Shown one piece after another: positions 1-4,691 of a DNA stretch of 8,130 nucleotides. Positions within the stretch are counted from its first letter, which is position 1, and every line of letters starts with the position of its first letter. The stretch comes from Pseudomonadota bacterium. GTDB lineage: Bacteria > Pseudomonadota > Alphaproteobacteria > Sphingomonadales > Sphingomonadaceae. The position numbers were made by a program, and so were the translations under genes. The stretch lies in the NCBI GenBank assembly GCA_023416515.1, contig JAEZHP010000065.1:1-8130 (forward strand), written 5' to 3'. The notes below the pieces were generated by a model that was given only the letters and a program-made list of their open reading frames with translations, did no database searches and had not been told where the DNA came from.

Positions 1-123
1 TGGCGCACATCGGTGTTCCCGCTCAACAGCGGCGGCTACCTCCTGCCGGTGAAGGCGGAGGTCCGGCGCAAAGCGAACCTCGCGGCCGGGGACGAAGTCG
101 CGGTCAAGCTAGAGCTATTGTAG
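1..123 (+). CDS. DUF1905 domain protein, C-terminal fragment
   Basis: The window opens inside this gene; only the last 40 codons and the TAG stop (121-123) are present. The fragment reads WRTSVFPLNSGGYLLPVKAEVRRK and then a Gly-Asp-Glu-Val turn and a short beta strand. This matches my recollection of the end of DUF1905 proteins, small beta-barrel proteins of unknown function: a conserved basic/aromatic start, a Gly-Gly-Tyr, a 'PVK..VR...' strand and a final 'GD.V.V.L.L' strand. It converges on the PAS gene with 22 bases between the two stops. Nothing can be said about its start, promoter or any fused domain such as a YdeI-type extension. Family assignment is moderately secure; function is unknown. 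Confidence 0.7.
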   Translation, partial: WRTSVFPLNSGGYLLPVKAEVRRKANLAAGDEVAVKLELL

Positions 124-145
124 GTCCGGCGCCTTCGCGGAACGC

Positions 146-706
146 CTAGTCTGCACTACTTAGCGTTGCCGCCGTGGCTGCATATTCATGCGCCATGCTG
201 GCGAGGATCGCGGAGGCATGCGCGTCGGTCGTCGCGCGGGCGAGCCGTCGGCAGCGCGCCGCCTGTCCGGCGAGATCCTGCGCTTGCTCCTGCGTTACAT
301 CGACGAGCAGGTTGACCGCGCCGGCGAACCTCCCGTTCTCGAAAATCGGGGTGGGATAGGGGCGGAAGGCTCGGCGGGTTCCGTCGGGCCGCATGGCGAT
401 AGCGACTTTGCCTCGGATTTCCCTTTTTGTCCTGACGGCCTCGGCCATCGGGCAACGGTCGTGGGGAAGCGGCTCGCCTTCCACCGTGTACAGCTTCCAG
501 GTCACACACCATCGGTCCGAGCCAAGCTCGGGCGTGCGCCCTGCGAAATCCACGCATGCCTGGTTCCAGTAGGTGACCTGCCCGTCGGCATCGGTCGTGT
601 AGACCGGCACCGGCACCCTATCGAGCACGGCTTTCCAGTCGTTCCCCGTCTCGAGGGCGTCGAGAGCGCTGTCCAAAATTTCCTGTGGCTGCGGCTGAGC
701 GAGCAT
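146..706 (-). CDS. Standalone PAS-domain protein with a helical C-terminal tail
   Basis: This 186-residue protein has no signal peptide or membrane segment, so it is probably cytoplasmic. One PAS domain fills about residues 23-138: 'VPVPVYTTDADG.VTYWNQA' (31-50), then the 'KLYTVEGEPLPHDRCPMAEA' block (71-90), 'RPDGTRR' (106-112) and the closing strand 'GAVNLLVDVT' (129-138). That block is typical of PAS sensor domains found in alphaproteobacterial HWE-type histidine kinases. Here the protein ends without a kinase, GGDEF or DNA-binding domain. Residues 142-182 instead form an Ala-rich helical tail with the pattern CRRLA...TD...A..L..MA.EY, which I recall from short alphaproteobacterial proteins of unknown function. 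A role as a sensor or adaptor acting through a partner is inference. The ATG at 706 has no clear Shine-Dalgarno. A candidate EcfG-type promoter lies about 40 bases upstream. No ligand-binding residue can be assigned by eye. Confidence 0.85.
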   Translation of the reverse strand: MLAQPQPQEILDSALDALETGNDWKAVLDRVPVPVYTTDADGQVTYWNQACVDFAGRTPELGSDRWCVTWKLYTVEGEPLPHDRCPMAEAVRTKREIRGKVAIAMRPDGTRRAFRPYPTPIFENGRFAGAVNLLVDVTQEQAQDLAGQAARCRRLARATTDAHASAILASMAHEYAATAATLSSAD

Positions 707-746
707 CGAGCGTCGACAATCTCGGTATAATCCAGGTTAGCCCGAC

Positions 747-771
747 AACCAGCCTGAGCGGCATCGGTTCC
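747..771 (-). promoter_or_regulatory. Candidate EcfG-type (general stress sigma) promoter for the PAS gene
   Basis: Read on the minus strand, GGAAC (771-767) is followed by a 16-base spacer and GGTT (750-747). Alphaproteobacterial EcfG promoters are described as GGAAC, a 16-17 base spacer and CGTT, so this differs at one -10 position. It sits 40 bases upstream of the PAS ATG at 706, a sensible distance for a promoter. The rest of the 156-base gap (707-862) between the PAS and NYN genes holds no convincing gene or sigma-70 promoter for this strand. A chance match is possible because the motif is short. Confidence 0.4.
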
Positions 772-862
772 CGCGATTCACGGTAAAACGCCAAGACGTC
801 ATCTCGTGTGTCGGCCCGGCAACAGTTCGACCGCAAGATGGCCGATTCCGTCGGGCTCGCGC

Positions 863-1591
863 CTACCGCAGGCGTTTGACGAGCAGGCGGCCGTCGGTGC
901 CGCTCTTCACGTCGAAATTGGGAATTGCGCGGAGGAGGTCGGAAAGACGGGTATAGCCGTAGTTGCGCGTCGCGAAGCTCGACACGGCCTTGGCACGCTG
1001 ACCGAGCTCGGACAGCGTCGTGTATCCGTCCTCGTCGCGTTCGGAGGCCTTGTAGGCGTGGCCCAGGAGCTCCAGCAGCCCTTCGTCGACCGGCCGCTCC
1101 GCCACCTCCCGCTCGGTCTGCCCCTCGACCGGCTGATTGGCGACCAGCGCGGCGACGTCGAAGAAGCGGCTGCAGGCCTGCCGGAAGCCAAGCGGAGTCT
1201 TCGCTGTTCCGAACCCATATACCGGGAGGCCGTCCTCCCGGATCCGCTGCGCGAGCGGAAGGAAGTCGCTGTCCGACGACATGATTCCGAAACCGTCGAC
1301 GTTCCCGCGATAGAGAAGGTCCATCGCGTCGATCGTCATGCGCATGTCGGTGGCGCTCTTGCCCTTCACGACATCGAACTGCTGCATCGGTACGATCGAG
1401 TGGATGCCGCTGAGGTCACCCCAGCCCTTGAGGCTGGCCTTCGCCCAATTGCCGTAGGCCCTCCGGATATTGATCGCCCCGAGCTCGCCCAGCACCAGAA
1501 GCACCTCGTCGAGGTGTTCGGGGGACGCATTGTCGGCGTCGATCAGCAAGGCGATGTTCTTGTCGCCCCCATTGCTGTTGCTGCTGCTCAT
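863..1591 (-). CDS. NYN-domain (PIN-like) putative RNase with C-terminal LOTUS/OST-HTH-like region
   Basis: The protein has 242 residues from the chosen ATG at 1591, which reads MSSSNSN and has GGAG nine bases upstream (1604-1601). In-frame ATGs at 1606 and 1624 would add only 5 or 11 unconserved residues. The NYN domain spans about residues 11-150. It has the PIN-fold acidic residues D18 and D20 in 'LLIDADN', D82 in 'SATDMRM', and D107 and D109 in 'IMSSDSDFLPL', which together would bind a divalent metal for RNA cleavage. After a short linker, residues 165-240 ('DEGLLELLGHAY...DGYTTLSELG...NYGYTRLSDLLRAIPNF') resemble a LOTUS/OST-HTH domain, a winged-helix fold implicated in RNA binding. This NYN-LOTUS layout is known as a widespread but poorly characterised bacterial family. 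Endonuclease activity is inferred from the family; the target is unknown. It is followed on the same strand by the PAS gene, but a 156-base gap makes an operon uncertain. Confidence 0.88.
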   Translation of the reverse strand: MSSSNSNGGDKNIALLIDADNASPEHLDEVLLVLGELGAINIRRAYGNWAKASLKGWGDLSGIHSIVPMQQFDVVKGKSATDMRMTIDAMDLLYRGNVDGFGIMSSDSDFLPLAQRIREDGLPVYGFGTAKTPLGFRQACSRFFDVAALVANQPVEGQTEREVAERPVDEGLLELLGHAYKASERDEDGYTTLSELGQRAKAVSSFATRNYGYTRLSDLLRAIPNFDVKSGTDGRLLVKRLR

Positions 1592-1769
1592 CGTACGCGA
1601 CTCCATGGCCGATTCCCGCTGCATCTACCGCAGCGTCGCGGAATGACCACAGCTTGGCGCGCCCGTCTCGCGGACATTAACGCCAGATGATCGATGCGGG
1701 AACGAAACGCCTGTTTATGCACTGATGCTGCATCGGGAGTTCCGGGGAAGCGTTTGGAGGATTTGAGCG

Positions 1770-2126
1770 ATGAAGAAACTTGCGATTGCGGCGGTGGTCG
1801 GAAGCCTTGCAGTGACCGGCTGCGCGACCAATCCGTACGGCTATAACCCGTACGGCTACAACGACCCCTATTACAACAACGGCTATAACAATGGTGCGCT
1901 CGGAAGCACTGCAACCGGCGCCGCGGCAGGCGCTGCAACGGGAGCGATCGCCGGTGCCATCATCCCGGGCGTCAGCACCACCGAAGGCGCTATCGCGGGC
2001 GCGATCCTGGGCGGCGTGCTCGGCGCTGTCGTGAACGGCCGCCAATATTATCGCGACACCCGCGGCTATTGCTATTACGTCGACCAGTACGGTCAGCCGC
2101 ACTACAACTATAACGTTCGTTGCTAG
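1770..2126 (+). CDS. Small glycine-zipper lipoprotein, Tyr/Asn/Gly-rich
   Basis: This 118-residue protein starts at an ATG with GGAGG at 1756-1760, nine bases upstream. The N-terminus is a lipoprotein signal: 'MKK', a hydrophobic stretch and the lipobox LAVTGC, with Cys19 as the expected acylated residue. The following Ala is compatible with outer-membrane sorting. Residues 22-40 are a low-complexity Asn-Pro-Tyr-Gly-Tyr segment built from 15-base repeats. Residues 42-91 are a glycine-zipper region (GxxxG/AxxxG spacing in 'GAAAGAATGAIAGAI' and 'GAIAGAILGGVLGAV') that could form two packed helices in the membrane. The tail carries a Tyr-rich 'RGYCYYVDQYGQPHYNYNVRC' (first 20 residues shown without the last Cys: RGYCYYVDQYGQPHYNYNVR), with Cys101 and the terminal Cys118 possibly disulfide-bonded. 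It resembles small envelope glycine-zipper lipoproteins; no specific function is known to me. It stands alone on its strand and converges on the carbonic anhydrase gene. Confidence 0.85.
   Translation: MKKLAIAAVVGSLAVTGCATNPYGYNPYGYNDPYYNNGYNNGALGSTATGAAAGAATGAIAGAIIPGVSTTEGAIAGAILGGVLGAVVNGRQYYRDTRGYCYYVDQYGQPHYNYNVRC
1830..1859 (+). repeat. Two tandem 15-base repeats inside the lipoprotein gene
   Basis: The unit AAYCCGTACGGCTAY occurs at 1830-1844 and 1845-1859, differing at two third-codon positions. Each copy encodes Asn-Pro-Tyr-Gly-Tyr. Degenerate continuations follow as Asn-Asp-Pro-Tyr-Tyr (1860-1874) and Asn-Asn-Gly-Tyr (1875-1886). The repeats keep the reading frame, so copy-number change would lengthen or shorten the linker without breaking the gene. 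Confidence 0.85.
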
Positions 2127-2144
2127 TTAGTTAGTCGCTACCGT

Positions 2145-2780
2145 TCAGACGGGGCGGAAGGTTTCTTCCGCCTCGTCTAACAGGTAGAGCTTTCCCTCCG
2201 CGATGGCGAAATGCGTGCCGTGAAGCGCCAGCTTCCCGGCCATTTCGCGTTCGGCGATCCAGGGAAAGGTGCGCAGGTTCGCGAGGCTGAGTTTCACGGC
2301 CTCCCATTCCATTTCGAGCACGGCCTGGGGATCGATTCCATGATGATGCGCCCGGACCTTGTCGCGCGCGGAATGCAGCATTGACACCCAGTTGGAGATA
2401 AAGCGGCCTTCACCCGACGGGGCATCGTCGAACTGGCCCGTCAGCGCCGCCGCACAACCGCCGCAAGATCCGTGGCCCATGACGACGATTTCCTCGACCT
2501 CCAGCTGCGTAACGGCGAACTCGAGCGCGGCCGAGACGCCGTGGTAGCCTCCCGACGTCTCGAACGGCGGAGCCAGAGCGGCAACGTTGCGGACCACGAA
2601 TATCTCGCCGGGACGGGTATCGAAGATTTGGGCCGGGTCACTGCGGCTGTCGGCGCACGCGATGACCATCACCTTCGGGCTCTGCCCCTCCGCCAGCTCC
2701 GACCATCGTTCGCGCTCGCGCGGCCACTGCGTGTCGCGAAAGCGGCGGTACCCTTCGATCAGTCGCGTAAGTCTCGGCAT
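2145..2780 (-). CDS. Beta-class carbonic anhydrase
   Basis: This enzyme of 211 residues interconverts CO2 and bicarbonate using one zinc ion and is probably cytoplasmic, as no signal peptide is seen. The beta-class signature is complete: C42-x-D44-x-R46 in 'CADSRSDP', then H103 and C106 in 'GHGSCGGC'. C42, H103 and C106 are the expected zinc ligands, and D44/R46 the catalytic dyad. The 'PGEIFVVRNVAAL' and 'GVSAALEFAV' blocks between them are also typical. The length is normal for the family. ATG at 2780 is preferred; a TTG at 2816 would add 12 unconserved residues and use most of the intergenic space. Only a weak Shine-Dalgarno-like GGAC precedes the ATG. The gene is divergent from lipA (65 bases between starts) and its stop lies 18 bases from the end of the lipoprotein gene. 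Its last codons also form a strong hairpin (2147-2178). Confidence 0.95.
   Translation of the reverse strand: MPRLTRLIEGYRRFRDTQWPRERERWSELAEGQSPKVMVIACADSRSDPAQIFDTRPGEIFVVRNVAALAPPFETSGGYHGVSAALEFAVTQLEVEEIVVMGHGSCGGCAAALTGQFDDAPSGEGRFISNWVSMLHSARDKVRAHHHGIDPQAVLEMEWEAVKLSLANLRTFPWIAEREMAGKLALHGTHFAIAEGKLYLLDEAEETFRPV
2147..2178 (+). terminator. Strong hairpin at a convergent gene end, possible terminator lacking a T-tract
   Basis: The arms at 2147-2160 (AGACGGGGCGGAAG) and 2165-2178 (CTTCCGCCTCGTCT) form a 14-bp stem around a GTTT loop. In a plus-strand transcript every position pairs, with one G-U wobble (2152/2173). In a minus-strand transcript that pair becomes a C-A mismatch, so the structure favours the lipoprotein mRNA, whose stop is 20 bases upstream. 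The whole hairpin lies in the last ten codons plus stop of the carbonic anhydrase gene. No U-tract follows on either strand, so it may act as an mRNA 3' stabiliser or a factor-assisted end rather than a classical intrinsic terminator. Confidence 0.6.
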
Positions 2781-2797
2781 GGCCGTCCAGCTAGAAG

Positions 2798-2809
2798 CCC
2801 CGCGCGGGG
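2798..2809. promoter_or_regulatory. 12-bp perfect GC palindrome in the carbonic anhydrase/lipA divergent gap
   Basis: CCCCGCGCGGGG is a perfect palindrome within the 65-base gap (2781-2845) that must contain the control sites for both divergent genes. It could be a protein-binding dyad or a small hairpin. In GC-rich DNA such palindromes also arise by chance. I could not identify a convincing -35/-10 pair on either strand in this gap. Confidence 0.25.
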
Positions 2810-2845
2810 GTGGCAAGCAGCGGGCGGCATCGCTATCTGGCCGTC

Positions 2846-3766
2846 ATGAACGCTCCCGCCGCCGTCCCGCCAAAGCAGCGCAAGCCCGACTGGATCCGGG
2901 TCAAGGCGCCGACGAGCCCCGGCTATCACGCGACGCGGCGGCTGATGCGCGACCTCAACCTCGCCACGGTTTGCGAGGAAGCGGCCTGCCCGAACATCGG
3001 CGAATGCTGGACGAAGAAGCACGCGACCGTGATGATCCTCGGGGACACCTGCACCCGCGCCTGCGCCTTCTGCAATGTCAAGACGGGCATGCCGCGTACG
3101 GTCGACCCGCTGGAGCCTGAGCATGTCGCCACGGCGGCCGCGGAGCTCGGCCTCGAGCATATCGTGGTCACGTCGGTCGACCGCGACGACCTCCCCGACG
3201 GCGGCGCATCGCATTTCGTCAAGGTGATCGAAGCGCTTCGGCGGACCAGCCCGGGCACGACCATCGAGATCCTGACTCCCGATTTTCGGAACAAGGCGGA
3301 AAGCGCTGTCGACGCGATCGTCGCGGCCGGTCCGGATGTCTACAACCACAATCTCGAAACCGTGCCGCGGCTCTATCCCACGATCCGCCCGGGCGCGCGC
3401 TATTATGCTTCGCTGCGGCTCCTCGAGAGCGTGAAGCGCAAGGCTCCGCACATTTTCACCAAGTCCGGGCTGATGGTAGGGCTCGGCGAGCAGAGGCTCG
3501 AGGTCCACCAGGTCATGGACGACATGCGATCGGCCGGCGTCGATTTCCTGACGATGGGCCAATATCTGCAGCCGACGCCGCGCCACGCGACGGTCGAGGA
3601 GTTCGTCACTCCGCAGGCTTTCGACGCTTATGCCGCGATCGCCCGGGCGAAAGGTTTCCTCCTGGTAGCCGCTTCGCCGCTCACCCGGTCCAGCTACCAC
3701 GCCGGAGACGATTTCAAGAAAATGCAGCTCGCAAGGACCACTCAGCTGGAGCGGGCGAAGGGCTGA
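2846..3766 (+). CDS. lipA: Lipoyl synthase (radical SAM)
   Basis: The 306-residue product inserts two sulfur atoms into octanoyl groups bound to lipoyl domains of pyruvate dehydrogenase, 2-oxoglutarate dehydrogenase and the glycine cleavage system, and is cytosolic. Both iron-sulfur cluster motifs are intact. The auxiliary cluster ligands are C43, C48 and C54 ('CEEAACPNIGEC'). The radical SAM cluster ligands are C69, C73 and C76 ('CTRACAFC'). The C-terminal 'RSSYHAG' supplies the conserved serine that ligates the auxiliary cluster. Other family blocks seen are 'VVTSVDRDDLPDGGA', 'YNHNLETV' and 'KSGLMVGLGE'. Length is typical. ATG at 2846 is chosen over a GTG at 2810, which would add 12 unconserved residues; the ATG has no clear Shine-Dalgarno. 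The stop TGA shares its last base with the next ATG, so it forms an operon with the ratA-like gene. Confidence 0.97.
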   Translation: MNAPAAVPPKQRKPDWIRVKAPTSPGYHATRRLMRDLNLATVCEEAACPNIGECWTKKHATVMILGDTCTRACAFCNVKTGMPRTVDPLEPEHVATAAAELGLEHIVVTSVDRDDLPDGGASHFVKVIEALRRTSPGTTIEILTPDFRNKAESAVDAIVAAGPDVYNHNLETVPRLYPTIRPGARYYASLRLLESVKRKAPHIFTKSGLMVGLGEQRLEVHQVMDDMRSAGVDFLTMGQYLQPTPRHATVEEFVTPQAFDAYAAIARAKGFLLVAASPLTRSSYHAGDDFKKMQLARTTQLERAKG

Positions 3767-4227
3767 TGCCCAGGCACAGCGAGACCCGCCACCTCCCGTA
3801 CACGCCCGAACAGCTGTTCGACCTGGTTGCCGACGTCGGCAGCTATGACGAGTTCCTGCCGTGGGTGGTCGCGGTGCGGATCCGCTCCTCCAGCGACACG
3901 GAAACCGTTGCAGACCTGGTCGTGGGCTTCAGCGCGTTCAAGGAGCGCTTCACGAGCCGCGTCACGAAGGAGCGGCCTCACCGGATCTGCGTGGACTATG
4001 TCGAGGGGCCCTTGAAGTTCCTCCATAACGAATGGAGGTTCGAGCGCGCGCCGGACGGCGGGACGAACGTCTTTTTTTCGGTCGATTTCGCGTTTCGCTC
4101 GCGACTGTTCGAAACCCTTGCCGGACAGATGTTCGACCGTGCGCTACGGCGGATGACGGGAGCATTCGAGCAGCGCGCCGCGGCGCTCTACGGCATCAGC
4201 AAATCGAGCGCGCAGAGCGCCGCCTGA
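3766..4227 (+). CDS. Coq10/RatA-type START-domain (SRPBCC) protein
   Basis: The 153-residue protein is one SRPBCC lipid-binding domain of the Coq10/RatA family. Recognisable blocks are 'RHLPYTPEQLFDLVADVGSYDEFLPWV' (about 8-34, key residues Y12, L17, D20, Y27, F30, P32), 'GFSAFKERFTSRV', 'GPLKFLHNEWRFE' and the final helix 'LAGQMFDRALRRMTGAFEQRA'. Family members bind ubiquinone and support respiratory electron transfer (yeast and Caulobacter-type Coq10). The E. coli relative RatA was reported as a ribosome-association toxin, so databases often carry a toxin label. In this context, with lipA upstream, an isoprenoid operon opposite and no antitoxin partner, a ubiquinone-related role is more likely; that is inference. 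The ATG overlaps the lipA stop by one base, with AAGGG just upstream. The last 40 bases overlap the 3' end of the convergent pncC gene. Confidence 0.92.
   Translation: MPRHSETRHLPYTPEQLFDLVADVGSYDEFLPWVVAVRIRSSSDTETVADLVVGFSAFKERFTSRVTKERPHRICVDYVEGPLKFLHNEWRFERAPDGGTNVFFSVDFAFRSRLFETLAGQMFDRALRRMTGAFEQRAAALYGISKSSAQSAA
4180..4223. terminator. Perfect 10-bp inverted repeat across the ratA-like/pncC convergent overlap
   Basis: GCGGCGCTCT (4180-4189) is repeated as its exact complement AGAGCGCCGC (4214-4223), with a 24-base spacer. The pncC stop (4188-4190) abuts the left arm and the ratA-like stop (4225-4227) follows the right arm, so the dyad spans the region where the two genes overlap. A bidirectional transcription end is possible, but the loop is long and there is no T-tract on either side. 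Both arms also lie in coding sequence. Confidence 0.35.
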
Positions 4228-4691
4228 AGCCGGACGCCAGCACGGCCGTCGGCATCGAAATGCTTCTGGTCGGCGACGATCTCCGACGGGTCGGCGCCGC
4301 GCTCCGCCCTTGCAAAAACAACGGTGCCAACGGGCTTGGTCGGCGTTCCGCCCCCCGGTCCGGCAATCCCCGTAATGGCTACGGCCACATCCGCTTTCGA
4401 CGCCGCCAGAGCGCCGCGCGCCATCGCCCAGGCGGTCGCGACGCTGACGGCGCCGAACGTCTCCACTACGTCCTCGCTCACGCCGAGCTCGTCGATTTTC
4501 GCCGCGTTGGAATAGGTGACGTAGCCGGCTTCGAAGATCTCCGATGAGCCTGGAATCTCGGTGATCGCCGCGCAGACGAGGCCGCCCGTGCAGCTTTCGG
4601 CGACGGCAATGCGGCGACCGAGCTCACGATTCGCCGTGACGACGGCCTTTGCCTTGTCGTACAGGTCCTGCGGGAGAAGCCGCTCGGTCAT
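4188..4691 (-). CDS. pncC: CinA C-terminal family protein, nicotinamide-nucleotide amidohydrolase (PncC type)
   Basis: The 167-residue protein equals the C-terminal domain of CinA alone; the N-terminal MoCF-like (COG1058) domain is absent. Standalone versions such as E. coli PncC deamidate nicotinamide mononucleotide to nicotinate mononucleotide in the pyridine nucleotide cycle. Signature blocks are 'AESCTGGLVCAAITEIPGSS' (31-50, with S33), 'GYVTYSNAAK' (56-65), 'FGAVS' and 'ITGIAGPGGGTPTKPVGTV' (106-124). The ATG at 4691 has GGAG eight bases upstream and overlaps the ispDF stop (ATGA, 4691-4688), so translation is probably coupled. Extending the frame upstream to 4970 would only read the ispDF gene out of frame. 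The enzymatic role is from family knowledge; competence or DNA-damage names attached to CinA are probably not relevant here. Confidence 0.92.
   Translation of the reverse strand: MTERLLPQDLYDKAKAVVTANRELGRRIAVAESCTGGLVCAAITEIPGSSEIFEAGYVTYSNAAKIDELGVSEDVVETFGAVSVATAWAMARGALAASKADVAVAITGIAGPGGGTPTKPVGTVVFARAERGADPSEIVADQKHFDADGRAGVRLQAALCALDLLMP

Noticed and set aside
726..731. Perfect TATAAT hexamer on the plus strand
   Set aside because: No -35-like element lies 16-18 bases upstream (703-708 reads GCATCG), and there is no plus-strand gene downstream; the open frame there mirrors the NYN gene.
618..836. 72-codon minus-strand open frame across the PAS/NYN gap
   Set aside because: It overlaps the PAS gene in another frame, shows no recognisable motif, and ends in the Arg/Ala-rich sequence typical of out-of-frame GC-rich DNA.
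860..874. CGCCT/AGGCG hairpin at the stop of the NYN gene
   Set aside because: The 5-bp stem overlaps the stop codon and has no T-tract, so it is too weak for a terminator call.
806..1690. 294-codon plus-strand open frame opposite the NYN gene
   Set aside because: It is long only because of high GC content; its translation is low in recognisable motifs, whereas the opposite frame encodes a clear NYN-LOTUS protein.
1699..1703. GGAAC upstream of the lipoprotein gene as another EcfG promoter
   Set aside because: The bases 16-17 further on (1720-1724, CACTG) do not match the -10 GTT core, so the motif is incomplete.
3766..4227. Type II toxin-antitoxin system based on the RatA name
   Set aside because: No antitoxin-like gene is adjacent, and the context is metabolic and translationally coupled to lipA.
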